From positions 1-11,847 of the forward strand of contig JAJDIC010000064.1 of assembly GCA_030266525.1 (NCBI GenBank): a stretch of 11,847 nt of DNA, written 5' to 3'. The position numbers and the translations under genes are program-made. The stretch is from Desulfovibrio sp. OttesenSCG-928-G15 (lineage in GTDB: Bacteria > Desulfobacterota > Desulfovibrionia > Desulfovibrionales > Desulfovibrionaceae). The number at the start of each line of letters is the position of its first letter. The stretch's first letter is position 1. Below, piece by piece: positions 1 through 7,781 of this stretch. The notes under the pieces are model-generated. The model had not been told where the DNA came from and made no database searches. It saw nothing but the letters and a program-made list of their open reading frames with translations.

Positions 1-3000
1 GAACTTGTCGGTCTGTTCGCTGTGTTCTGCGGCCTTTTGGTTGCGCTCAGTCTGATCACCTTTGACAGCAGAGACCCATGGTTGAACCATGTCATCAGTG
101 GAGCCGTTGTTATCCATAACAAAGCCGGGCTTTTCGGCTCGTATATTGCCGGTCTGTGCAATGATATGGTCGGGTATGCGGGCTGGATGATTCCGGCATT
201 TTTGTGCCTTTTCGGCGCACGGCGCATTTTGGGGGCAGAGCGCCTGGTATGGTGGCGCTGGTTCGGCTTTTTCTTTTTCGGCCTGTGCATCTGCATAGCC
301 GGTGCGGCGGGAGACCTTGGCGATGTACAGATTTTCGCCAGGGGCGTTATCCCGCCCGGTTCCGGCAATGTTACCTCGCACGGCGGCGGAATTATCGGGC
401 ACATGCTCTATGTGGGTATGGTGGGCTGGCTCAGCCCGACAGGCACGTTTCTGGTCTGGATATTCTGCTTCATGCTTGCCATGCAAATGGTAACGGGCAT
501 TTCCTGGATGGGGCTTCTGGTTAAACTCGGCAACAGTCTCGTAAATTCCGCTTCCGGCCTGGCCGCAGGGGCCAAGGACAAACATGCGCAGTATGCGGCC
601 CGGAATCAAGAAAAACGCCTTGCTCTGACCGAGGATGCAATGGATGTTTTCGCAGAACCTGCCGAAAGCGCCATACCGTACCCGCCAGGAGAACAGGAAG
701 AGAGTTTCCTTCAGGATGAAATGGATATGCCGGATTTTGTCCGTCGCGATTCCGCTCATATGGCGCAAGGGGCTCATGCCCCGGCTTTTTCAGAGGACGA
801 GTCGGAAAATGACGATATGCAGGATTTTTCCCGCGTGCCAATCCATTCCGCAGCATATGCATCGCCGGAGTCAACGACCGACGACTATGTGCACCCCATG
901 CTTGCCCGCTCTCTCCAGCCCCAGCCTGACCCTGCCGAGCCTGCCGGTAGGCAGGATGCTTTGCCCGCCTGGGTGCATGATATTGAAGAAGGCCGGATAG
1001 GATCCTTTATTGAAGAAGACGGCTACACCGATGACTATACGGCCCCAGCGTATGCCCCGGCAGGGCAAGACGAAATACCGCTCCGCCATGTACCTTCGGA
1101 TGAACCGGCTTTTGCTGCGCATCAGGATCAAACGGGCTATCTTTCAATGGAGCCAGGAGCGCCTCGCGTCACCGAGCCGGGTGGCCTTCGCGCCATGGAA
1201 GCAGAAGACGCTCATACAGGCGTGACCGCGCACATGCGAGAACAGGCCCTTCATGCACAGGCGGGAATGGGCACAATCGCGAGCAGCGCTTTGCACGATA
1301 TCCCGCACCCGGTCCCGCCTGCCGCTTCGAGCGATGCTCCGGGCGGAACTTCGCACGATATCCTGCACGCAACTGCGCCCGATGCTGCGACTGCTGTCGC
1401 CCATGACGAGCCGCCTTTTGAGGAAGGGCTGTTCGCCATGCCTGATGTGCGCCCCCTTGTTTCGGCAAAAACCGCCGCTGCTATGGACGCCTTGCGTGAA
1501 GTGGGCGAAGCGGATCCGCAAACCCCTCTTTTTCATGCGGGGCCAGATGCCCTTACCCTGGAGCAAGGGCCGGTAGTGGCTCAGACCCGTTCGGAATTCG
1601 GCGCAGCCTATGACGCCTATCATGAAGAAGGGCAGGGCACGGCAATAGCGCCCGTGGCCGAACCACTGCCGACAGACATGCCCGCACAGCAACCCCTTGC
1701 AGCTGTGCAGGCCCCTTCCTCTGTTCCCGCGCAGCAAAGGCCGACGCCCGCGACTGTGCCTTCGCCTGCCGCAGCACCGGCTAAACCTGCTGAAACACTC
1801 GAGCCTCCCGCGCGTGAAGAGTATGACGGCGATATTCCCATTTTTGAAGCTCCGCCTGTGGAAGCCGCGCCCAAGCCCGGAATAAGGGAAACGGTCATTT
1901 CACGCTTTAAAAAGCCGGTAATGGTGCCGCTGCCTCCCCTTGATTTACTTGAAGGCATTCCGGTTTCTGCTTCCAGAACGCCGCGTGAAGTGCTTGAGGA
2001 AAAAGGCCGCAGCCTCATGACCTGTCTCAAGGATTTCGGCATTCAAGGCGAATTGGTGGGCATCACGCCGGGGCCGGTTGTAACCATGTTTGAAATACGG
2101 CCCGCGCCAGGCGTGCGGGTGTCGCGCATTGCCAACCTGAGCGACGATCTGGCCCTGGCTCTCAAGGCGGTGGCAGTGCGTATCCAGGCCCCGGTGCCTG
2201 GCACGGATACTGTGGGCATTGAAATTCCCAATGAGAACCGGGAAACCGTGTGCCTGAAAGAATTGCTCGGCTCTCAGGCGTTCAGGCAGTCCAAGTCTTT
2301 GCTTACCCTGGCCATTGGCAAGGATATCGCAGGCAACGCCGCTGTTGCCGACCTTGCCACCATGCCCCACCTGCTTGTTGCCGGAGCCACCGGCGCGGGC
2401 AAAAGCGTAGGCATCAACTCGATTATTCTATCCTTGCTCTACAAGGCCCGCCCGGATCAGGTGAAGCTGTTGTTGGTTGACCCCAAAAGGGTGGAAATGG
2501 CCATTTATGCGGATTTACCGCATCTGGTCCACCCGGTGGTCACGGAAATGCAACTGGCCAAAAACGCGCTGGAATGGGCCGTTTCCGAAATGGAAGACCG
2601 CTACAATTCCATTGCCAAAGCAGGCGTGCGCAACATCATTGACTATAATGCGAAAATTGCGTCTTTCGGCAACAACCCGCCGGAAGGAATGGAAGATTTG
2701 CGCCTATTGCCCTATCTGGTCATCATTATTGACGAACTTGCAGACCTTATGCTGGTGGCGGCAAAGGAAGTGGAAACCAGTATTGTTCGCCTTGCCCAAC
2801 TGGCCCGCGCCGCAGGCATACACCTGATTCTGGCCACCCAGCGGCCCAGTGTGGACGTGGTAACCGGCATCATCAAGGCCAACTTCCCCTGCCGCATATC
2901 CTTTCAGGTCACATCCAAACATGACTCGCGAACCATTCTTGACGCGGTGGGCGCCGAACACCTGCTCGGCCGAGGCGACATGCTGTTCAAACCGGCAGGG

Positions 3001-3363
3001 GGCAAATTCAAACGCATGCACGGCGCGTTTGTCAGTGATCAGAATGTGAATTCGATCGTTGATTACTGGAAGTCGAAATTACGGCCGGAATACCGGGTGG
3101 ATTTTGCCGACTGGGCGCCTGAAGGCTCCGGCGGGGGCGTTCTAACCGGCGGCGGTGGCGGAGGCGGTGGTGATGTCGGGGCCGACCCCATGTATAATGA
3201 AGCGGTGGAGTTTGTGCGCCAGCAGGGAAAAGCTTCCATCTCTCTTATCCAGCGCAAGTTCCGTATTGGCTTCAACAAGGCTGCCCGCTTTGTCGAACAA
3301 ATGGAAATGGACGGCATTATCGGCCCGGCAGACGGCAGCAAGCCGCGTCTTGTAATTCGCTGA
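1..3363 (+). CDS. ftsK: DNA translocase FtsK (5' partial)
   Basis: Septum-anchored ATP-driven DNA pump that moves chromosome ends through the closing division site. The frame is open from base 1, so the true start lies upstream; the GTG at 22 is internal to the first membrane segment. Residue numbers here count from base 1 (1120 codons). Hydrophobic N-terminal segments lie at about 1-20, 45-65, 78-98 and 135-160, matching the four-helix anchor of the family. A long linker rich in Pro, Ala, Glu and Asp spans about 185-640. The motor follows, with Walker A GATGAGKS at 795-802 and Walker B ending in Asp911-Glu912. A glycine-rich hinge (about 1041-1060) leads to a C-terminal winged-helix gamma domain (about 1062-1120), which in the family reads KOPS sites and activates XerCD. 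lolA follows 56 bases later. The identification is secure; only the extreme N-terminus is missing. Confidence 0.97.
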   Translation, partial: ELVGLFAVFCGLLVALSLITFDSRDPWLNHVISGAVVIHNKAGLFGSYIAGLCNDMVGYAGWMIPAFLCLFGARRILGAERLVWWRWFGFFFFGLCICIAGAAGDLGDVQIFARGVIPPGSGNVTSHGGGIIGHMLYVGMVGWLSPTGTFLVWIFCFMLAMQMVTGISWMGLLVKLGNSLVNSASGLAAGAKDKHAQYAARNQEKRLALTEDAMDVFAEPAESAIPYPPGEQEESFLQDEMDMPDFVRRDSAHMAQGAHAPAFSEDESENDDMQDFSRVPIHSAAYASPESTTDDYVHPMLARSLQPQPDPAEPAGRQDALPAWVHDIEEGRIGSFIEEDGYTDDYTAPAYAPAGQDEIPLRHVPSDEPAFAAHQDQTGYLSMEPGAPRVTEPGGLRAMEAEDAHTGVTAHMREQALHAQAGMGTIASSALHDIPHPVPPAASSDAPGGTSHDILHATAPDAATAVAHDEPPFEEGLFAMPDVRPLVSAKTAAAMDALREVGEADPQTPLFHAGPDALTLEQGPVVAQTRSEFGAAYDAYHEEGQGTAIAPVAEPLPTDMPAQQPLAAVQAPSSVPAQQRPTPATVPSPAAAPAKPAETLEPPAREEYDGDIPIFEAPPVEAAPKPGIRETVISRFKKPVMVPLPPLDLLEGIPVSASRTPREVLEEKGRSLMTCLKDFGIQGELVGITPGPVVTMFEIRPAPGVRVSRIANLSDDLALALKAVAVRIQAPVPGTDTVGIEIPNENRETVCLKELLGSQAFRQSKSLLTLAIGKDIAGNAAVADLATMPHLLVAGATGAGKSVGINSIILSLLYKARPDQVKLLLVDPKRVEMAIYADLPHLVHPVVTEMQLAKNALEWAVSEMEDRYNSIAKAGVRNIIDYNAKIASFGNNPPEGMEDLRLLPYLVIIIDELADLMLVAAKEVETSIVRLAQLARAAGIHLILATQRPSVDVVTGIIKANFPCRISFQVTSKHDSRTILDAVGAEHLLGRGDMLFKPAGGKFKRMHGAFVSDQNVNSIVDYWKSKLRPEYRVDFADWAPEGSGGGVLTGGGGGGGGDVGADPMYNEAVEFVRQQGKASISLIQRKFRIGFNKAARFVEQMEMDGIIGPADGSKPRLVIR
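1291..1368 (+). repeat. Two-copy direct repeat in the FtsK linker
   Basis: An 18-base unit at 1291-1308 recurs at 1351-1368 with 16 of 18 bases identical and a period of exactly 60 bases. It keeps the reading frame, so the linker carries the related hexapeptides LHDIPH and SHDILH 20 residues apart. This suggests that part of the long linker grew by in-frame duplication. Confidence 0.5.
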
Positions 3364-3419
3364 TTTGTGCGTATGCCGGATAAGGCAATGAACCCGGCGC
3401 AACATATATTGGAGTAGTT

Positions 3420-4124
3420 ATGCGTGTACAATATCGGTTTTTTTTACTTTTCTGTATGATGGTATTCCTTTTTGCTCCTTCTGCACTGGCTAAAAATACC
3501 GTAGCTGCCGATTTGCAAAAAACGTATGAAGGCATTACCGCCATGCAGGCGAGCTTCAACCAAGTGCTGGTACACAAGGAAAGCGGCTCGCGAGAGCAGC
3601 GCAAGGGGGTTTTGTATTTTAAAAAACCGCTTCTGGTGCGCTGGGAAACCAAGTCGCCCGCTCCTGAACTGTTGCTGGTAACGAAAAACGTCATCTGGAA
3701 CGCGTTTCCCGATGAAGAAATCGCCTACAAATATGCTTTAAGCCTGGCCCAGGATTCGCGCAGCATTATCCGGGTTATTACCGGACAGGCCAGCATTACC
3801 CAGGACTTCACCATCGAAAACAAAAAACAGGAAGGCGGCCTGCATTACCTCATCCTGTATCCCAAAAAACCCACGCAATCGATGGTGGAAGCGCATCTTT
3901 GGGTCGACCCGAAAACAAAACTTATTAAAAAACTGCGCATCTACGATTTTTACGGTAATCAGAATGAAATGAGCTTTGGCAACATCAACCCCAAGGCAAC
4001 CCCCTCGGACGCCATGTTCAGCTACAAGCCGCCCAAGGGCTATGTGGTGGAAGACAGAACAAAAGACACAAACGCCGCTCCGTCCACCATGCGCGGCGGG
4101 GTAAAAAACAAAAAGAAGAAGTAG
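3420..4124 (+). CDS. lolA: Outer-membrane lipoprotein carrier LolA
   Basis: Periplasmic chaperone that takes lipoproteins released by the LolCDE complex and carries them across the periplasm to the outer membrane. The 234-residue precursor starts with a classic signal peptide: Arg near the start, a hydrophobic core (residues 7-19) and a likely cleavage after ALA at about residue 25. The mature part shows the family's alternating beta-strand pattern, including KKPLLVRWE and a later LWVDPKTKLIKKL. The ATG is supported by GGAG at about 3410-3413. The protein is longer than E. coli LolA (203-residue precursor), partly because of a basic tail ending in repeated lysines. It lies 56 bases after ftsK with no convincing terminator between, so co-transcription is likely; ftsK-lolA adjacency is also known in E. 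coli. Confident on fold and role. Confidence 0.92.
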   Translation: MRVQYRFFLLFCMMVFLFAPSALAKNTVAADLQKTYEGITAMQASFNQVLVHKESGSREQRKGVLYFKKPLLVRWETKSPAPELLLVTKNVIWNAFPDEEIAYKYALSLAQDSRSIIRVITGQASITQDFTIENKKQEGGLHYLILYPKKPTQSMVEAHLWVDPKTKLIKKLRIYDFYGNQNEMSFGNINPKATPSDAMFSYKPPKGYVVEDRTKDTNAAPSTMRGGVKNKKKK

Positions 4125-4132
4125 GGGAAACA

Positions 4133-4333
4133 ATGGCAGCGCTGAATTACGCCTACTTGCTGGAACTTGAAGAATATCTCTCTTCGGGCGCTTTTACGGA
4201 AGATTTCGGCTATTCGCCGGAAGAACGGCGGCTGGAAATGCTGCAATTCATGGAAAAGCTCATGGATCTGGGTGAACTATCCGACGAAGTAGCAACAAAA
4301 ATCATCTTCCGCCGCAGAGGGGAAGACGAGTAG
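4133..4333 (+). CDS. Small acidic protein of unknown function
   Basis: I do not recognise this 66-residue protein. It begins 8 bases after the lolA stop. The stop codon itself forms part of a good ribosome binding site (TAGGGGAAA just before the ATG), so expression with lolA is very likely. The sequence is strongly acidic, with many Glu and Asp in residues 10-60, and reads as two or three short amphipathic helices with no membrane segment, signal peptide or cysteine. It ends in a basic then acidic patch, RRRGEDE. The helices and charge suggest a cytoplasmic protein-binding or adaptor role, but that is only inference. Coding is supported by the ribosome binding site, tight spacing and compact, non-repetitive composition. 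No enzymatic motif is visible. Confidence 0.75.
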   Translation: MAALNYAYLLELEEYLSSGAFTEDFGYSPEERRLEMLQFMEKLMDLGELSDEVATKIIFRRRGEDE

Positions 4334-4337
4334 GGGG

Positions 4338-4380
4338 CGCGTAAGCCGGGGCACCGCCCGGCACCAAACCCTTTTACGCG
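4338..4380. terminator. Compound hairpin between convergent genes
   Basis: Outer arms CGCGTAA (4338-4344) and TTACGCG (4374-4380) directly enclose inner arms GCCGGG (4345-4350) and CCCGGC (4357-4362), with a six-base loop and an 11-base one-sided bulge. It sits between the 66-residue gene and the end of the pseudouridine synthase gene, and its right arm contains that gene's stop codon (4374-4376). The position suits a shared terminator, but neither strand has a strong T-run immediately after the stem, so efficiency is uncertain. Confidence 0.45.
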
Positions 4381-5114
4381 GTTAAGCCCGTGGCTTTTTT
4401 CAATGCCGCCACCTCGTTTTCATGCAAGGGGCGGCATTCTCCTTTTGGCAGGGAGCCAAGGCTTAAAGGGCCTATTGCCACCCGCTGCAGGCGCAGAATG
4501 GTCAGGCCAAAGTCACGGCACATACGCCTGATCTGCCGATTAATGCCTTGGCGCAGAATAAGTACAAGGGTTTTGCGGTCCGGGTCATAGCGAGTCTCAA
4601 CCGGTGCCAGGCGTTCGCCCTCGGCAAGGGTCATGCCGTTTCGCATGGCTTCAAGCATTGCGCTTTGCGGGCGCTCACGCAGAAGCACTTCATAGGTTTT
4701 TGGCAGGTGGTGGCTCGGATGGGTCATGCGGTTGGTCAGTTCGCCGTCATCCGTCAAAATGAGCAGGCCTTCGGAAAAATAGTCCAGACGTCCCACCGGA
4801 TAAAGCCTCGCCTGCCTGTATTTTGCCGGTAAATAATCCAGTACGGTAGGCCGCCCCTCAGGGTCTTTCGCCGTACAGACAACCTGGATGGGCTTGTGCA
4901 GCATCAGGTAGCAATGCCGGTCTTCTTCGGTGGGGAAAGACACGACCTTTCCGTGCACACTGACAATATCGCTTGTCGGGTCAACACGCAGGCCGAGTTC
5001 CGTACAGCTTTGTCCGTTTACCGTTACGGCCCCCGCACTTATAAGCTCGTCAGCTCTTCTGCGTGAGCATATCCCGGCCATGGCCAGGGCTTTATTCAAT
5101 CGGATGGCGTTCAT
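4374..5114 (-). CDS. rRNA pseudouridine synthase, RsuA/RluB family (RluB-like)
   Basis: Converts a specific uridine in ribosomal RNA to pseudouridine. The 246 residues have the usual two-part layout. An N-terminal S4 RNA-binding domain (about 1-60) carries RLNKALAMAGICSRRRADEL, and the catalytic domain follows. The signature GRLDYFSEGLL includes the expected catalytic Asp at 111. Near the C-terminus, NRQIRRMCRDFGL is the family's conserved RNA-contact block. HKPIQVVCTAKDPEGRPTV resembles RluB, which modifies 23S rRNA near the peptidyl-transferase centre, more than RsuA, but the exact site cannot be settled by eye, so no symbol is given. The chosen ATG has only a weak ribosome binding site but gives a complete S4 domain. 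The gene is single, convergent with the lolA operon and divergent from msbA. Confidence 0.9.
   Translation of the reverse strand: MNAIRLNKALAMAGICSRRRADELISAGAVTVNGQSCTELGLRVDPTSDIVSVHGKVVSFPTEEDRHCYLMLHKPIQVVCTAKDPEGRPTVLDYLPAKYRQARLYPVGRLDYFSEGLLILTDDGELTNRMTHPSHHLPKTYEVLLRERPQSAMLEAMRNGMTLAEGERLAPVETRYDPDRKTLVLILRQGINRQIRRMCRDFGLTILRLQRVAIGPLSLGSLPKGECRPLHENEVAALKKATGLTA
4384..4400 (+). terminator. Candidate intrinsic terminator for the ftsK-lolA transcript
   Basis: AAGCC (4384-4388), a CGT loop and GGCTT (4392-4396) form a short stem followed by further T residues up to 4400. It would stop plus-strand transcription arriving from lolA and the 66-residue gene. It lies within the 3' end of the opposing pseudouridine synthase gene. 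The stem has only five pairs, so this is a weak call. Confidence 0.35.
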
Positions 5115-5136
5115 GCATATGGTTCTGGCGGTTTAC

Positions 5137-5160
5137 GGTCTTTTCTGGCATAAGAAGACC
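5137..5160. other. Inverted repeat upstream of the pseudouridine synthase and msbA
   Basis: GGTCTT (5137-5142) and AAGACC (5155-5160) are perfect complementary arms around a 12-base centre, and the stem may extend by two weak pairs. It lies 23 bases upstream of the minus-strand ATG, in its probable leader. No T-run follows on either strand, so it is not a good terminator. It could be an RNA hairpin or an operator; function unknown. Confidence 0.3.
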
Positions 5161-5200
5161 GTTGTTCGACATATTGCCGTGAATGTACTTTTCGTTCTTC

Positions 5201-5235
5201 TACGCAGAGCTAGGCCGGGCCGCCTTGCCTGCGTA
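5201..5235. promoter_or_regulatory. Strong hairpin in the region upstream of msbA
   Basis: Perfect seven-base arms TACGCAG (5201-5207) and CTGCGTA (5229-5235) enclose a second stem AGGC (5212-5215) and GCCT (5222-5225), with a CGGGCC loop. Two further G-C pairs are possible between the stems. It ends 71 bases before the msbA ATG and is not followed by a T-run. It may be a leader RNA structure or a protein-binding dyad. I found no convincing promoter motif next to it. Confidence 0.35.
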
Positions 5236-5306
5236 CTATTCCATACGGTAACATCAGTATGTCCTGCTGTCACCCTGCATCGTCTGAATACGAGTGAAAA
5301 TATCCC

Positions 5307-7127
5307 ATGTCCGAAAATTCTGAAACACATTGGCAGGACGGCACCCCCAAACCCCAGGGGATGGAACTTTTCAAGCGGAGTCTGTCCTACTTTGTGCCGT
5401 ACAAATGGTACGTTGTCGGTTCTCTATGCGCCATGATTATCGCCGGCCTGTGCGATGCGGGCATTGCCTGGCTGGTCAAACCGGCCATGGATGAAATTTT
5501 TATCAACAAGGATTTTACAGCGCTTCTCTTCATCCCTCTGGCGTTTCTCGGCATAACAATGCTGAACGCCATGTGCAGTCTCTTGCAGAACTATCTCATG
5601 AACTTCGCCGGACTCAAGGTTCTTGAGGTGATGCGTGACGAGATGTTCAACAAAATCATTCGCCTTCCGTTGCTTTTTTTTGAAAAGCGCAGAACAGGCG
5701 ACCTGATGTCGCACATCATGAATGACGTGGCCCTGATTCGCGAGAGCATGCCAGACCTTGTTGACCTGATTCGTCAGTCCATCACCCTGGTCAGTCTTAT
5801 GGGGGTTGTGCTTTATCAGAACCTTCAACTGGCGTTCTGGTCGTTTGTTGTTCTGCCCCTGGTATTTTTCCCCTTCGTGTATTTTGGCAGAAAAATGCGC
5901 AGACTCGGCAAGGAAGGCCAGGCAAAAGTGGGAGATATCTCTTCCTTGCTGTATGAAATGCTCAGCGGCATTCGCGTGCTCAAGGCCTTTGGTACGGAAA
6001 AAAAAGAAAGGGACCGTTTTGACAAGGAAAATAAAAGGCTGTTGCGCCTTTACCTGAAATCCGTACTGACCTCGGAAATATCTTCCGGCATCATGGAGCT
6101 TGTCGGAGCGCTCGGTATCGGAGCGGTTATCTGGCTTGGCGGTATGCAGGTGCTTGAGGGAACCACCACCCCGGGGACATTTTTTTCATTCATCACGGCC
6201 CTGGCAATGATGTATCAGCCAATCAAGAAATTAAGCAAAACAAACATCCGTATTCAGCGTTCCCTTGCCGGTGCGGAACGGTCTTTCGGCATACTTGACG
6301 ACCCGGTACTGGTTGTAGAAACGGGTGGAGAGCAAAAATTCGACAGCGGATTCAGCGAACTGCGTTTCGAGCATGTCGTGTTTTCTTATGACGACGGCAC
6401 CAAGGCTCTTGATGATGTCAGCTTTTCGGTAAAGGCGGGTGAACGCATTGCCATAGTAGGGCCTTCCGGCGCGGGCAAGACCACATTTGTCAATCTTATT
6501 CCCCGCTTTTTTGAACCACAAAGCGGCAGCATATATGTTAATGGTATCCCTCTAGACCAGTATGACCTGCTTGCCCTGCGGCACAACATTTCCATGGTTT
6601 CCCAGGACAGCTTTTTGTTCAACTTCTCCATTCGCGACAATATACGCTACGGCATCTCGGAAGCTACGGATGATGCGGTTATCGCTGCGGCCAAAGCGGC
6701 ATACGCCCATGATTTTATCATGCAGACGCCACAAGGCTATGACACCATAATCGGCGAGCGCGGGGTCAAACTTTCAGGAGGACAAAAGCAACGCCTGACC
6801 ATTGCCAGAGCACTGGTGAAAAACGCGCCGCTGCTCATACTGGATGAAGCAACCAGTGCGCTTGACTCGGAATCGGAGCGCGTGGTGCAGCAGGCGCTCG
6901 AAAACCTGATGGAAGACAGGACCAGTATTGTCATTGCCCACAGGCTGTCCACCATTATCGGAGCGGACAGAATTCTGGTTATGGACAAGGGCAGACTGGC
7001 GGCAGAAGGGCCGCACGAACAACTGCTCAAGGAAAGTCCACTGTATCAGAAGCTGTACAACATGCAGTTTGTTGAACCGGGCGCAAAACAACAAGAGTCC
7101 TTAACGCCGTCGCAAGAACAGGGCTAG
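5307..7127 (+). CDS. msbA: Lipid A export ABC transporter MsbA
   Basis: Homodimeric half-transporter that uses ATP to flip the lipid A core from the inner to the outer face of the inner membrane. The 606 residues are standard length for a fused membrane plus ATPase subunit. The membrane domain with six predicted helices covers about 20-325. The nucleotide-binding domain follows, with Walker A GPSGAGKT at 385-392, signature LSGGQ at 489-493, Walker B ending in Asp513-Glu514 and the H-loop His545, so it should be active. RRTGDLMSHIMNDV in the first cytoplasmic loop region is typical of the MsbA/multidrug exporter group. A GAGTGA element about 10 bases before the ATG is a modest ribosome binding site. 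The two acyltransferase genes behind it strongly favour lipid A over a drug as substrate. A general multidrug exporter is the main alternative. Confidence 0.9.
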   Translation: MSENSETHWQDGTPKPQGMELFKRSLSYFVPYKWYVVGSLCAMIIAGLCDAGIAWLVKPAMDEIFINKDFTALLFIPLAFLGITMLNAMCSLLQNYLMNFAGLKVLEVMRDEMFNKIIRLPLLFFEKRRTGDLMSHIMNDVALIRESMPDLVDLIRQSITLVSLMGVVLYQNLQLAFWSFVVLPLVFFPFVYFGRKMRRLGKEGQAKVGDISSLLYEMLSGIRVLKAFGTEKKERDRFDKENKRLLRLYLKSVLTSEISSGIMELVGALGIGAVIWLGGMQVLEGTTTPGTFFSFITALAMMYQPIKKLSKTNIRIQRSLAGAERSFGILDDPVLVVETGGEQKFDSGFSELRFEHVVFSYDDGTKALDDVSFSVKAGERIAIVGPSGAGKTTFVNLIPRFFEPQSGSIYVNGIPLDQYDLLALRHNISMVSQDSFLFNFSIRDNIRYGISEATDDAVIAAAKAAYAHDFIMQTPQGYDTIIGERGVKLSGGQKQRLTIARALVKNAPLLILDEATSALDSESERVVQQALENLMEDRTSIVIAHRLSTIIGADRILVMDKGRLAAEGPHEQLLKESPLYQKLYNMQFVEPGAKQQESLTPSQEQG

Positions 7128-7133
7128 GCACAC

Positions 7134-7781
7134 GTGAAGCTCATTCCTCCGCCATGGCTTGTTGGCCCTGTAACAACTGTTCTCTACCGGATATGGTGCT
7201 CTTCCCTGCGCATCAAGGAAACGGGCAGAGAACCTTCGGACGCCTTGCATGCTTGCGGCAAGCCGCTCATGATCTGCCTTTGGCATGACGAGCTGTTCGC
7301 CCTTATGCACGTAAGGCGGCAGTTGAAAATAGTGACGGTTGTCAGCCGGAGCAATGACGGCGAATACTTGGCCAGACTCCTCCAGGCCCTTGGTCTGGTA
7401 ACAGCCAGAGGGTCCAGCTCCCGAGGGGGGCTAAGCGCGCTTTTACAGGCGTCACGCCTTATGCGTGACAAGGGATTTAACGGGTGTATCACGGTTGACG
7501 GCCCCAGGGGCCCGCGCCATGAAGTAAAGCCCGGCGCTGTCTTTCTGGCTGCCCGCACCCCCGCCCATATTGTTCCGATCAGGCTTTTCTTGCACAAGGC
7601 GAAAGTATTCAACTCCTGGGACCGTTTCCAGTTACCCCTGCCTTTCAGCCGGGTAGATATAGTGTGGGGAGAGCCGTATTTGCCGGAAATTACCAGCCTG
7701 GATGAAGAAAGTTTGCGGCATGAGAGTCAAATTTTGCAAGAACGGCTGGAAACACTTTGCCCGCCGGATACTGCCGAATAA
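7134..7781 (+). CDS. DUF374-family acyltransferase (LpxJ-like)
   Basis: Predicted inner-membrane-associated acyltransferase acting on lipid A or a lysophospholipid. The 215 residues show the DUF374 blocks in order: LWHDELF (49-55), SRSNDGE (71-77), RGSSSRGG (92-99) and TVDGPRGPRHEVKPG (120-134), then a GEP element near the C-terminus. The family's LpxJ members in Helicobacter and Campylobacter are, as I recall, lipid A secondary acyltransferases unlike LpxL; that knowledge plus the msbA neighbour suggests the same here. The start is GTG at 7134, 6 bases after the msbA stop, with only a weak AGG upstream, so translation probably depends on coupling to msbA. An LpxL-type gene follows 11 bases after its stop. 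Family confident; exact substrate and acylated position are inference. Confidence 0.85.
   Translation: MKLIPPPWLVGPVTTVLYRIWCSSLRIKETGREPSDALHACGKPLMICLWHDELFALMHVRRQLKIVTVVSRSNDGEYLARLLQALGLVTARGSSSRGGLSALLQASRLMRDKGFNGCITVDGPRGPRHEVKPGAVFLAARTPAHIVPIRLFLHKAKVFNSWDRFQLPLPFSRVDIVWGEPYLPEITSLDEESLRHESQILQERLETLCPPDTAE

Noticed and set aside
22..24. GTG as the true start of ftsK
   Set aside because: The frame stays open upstream to base 1 and the preceding residues belong to the first membrane helix, so the gene begins outside the window.
1144..1737. 197-codon open frame on the minus strand within ftsK
   Set aside because: It is a shadow of the GC-rich, low-complexity FtsK linker; rich in Arg, Gly, Cys and His, with no ribosome binding site or recognisable motif.
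3375..3398. GCCGG...CCGGC inverted repeat between ftsK and lolA, resembling an enterobacterial REP core
   Set aside because: The stem is only five pairs with a 14-base loop and no T-run. I regard the resemblance as chance and do not call a terminator or REP element.
5162..5190. Sigma-70 promoter for msbA with TTGTTC and TGTACT
   Set aside because: Matches to both consensus boxes are poor (3 and 4 of 6 bases), no better than expected by chance in this region.
4930..5436. 168-codon plus-strand frame spanning the gap before msbA
   Set aside because: It runs antisense through the pseudouridine synthase gene and out of frame into msbA, so it would overlap two well-supported genes. Its sequence shows no domain.
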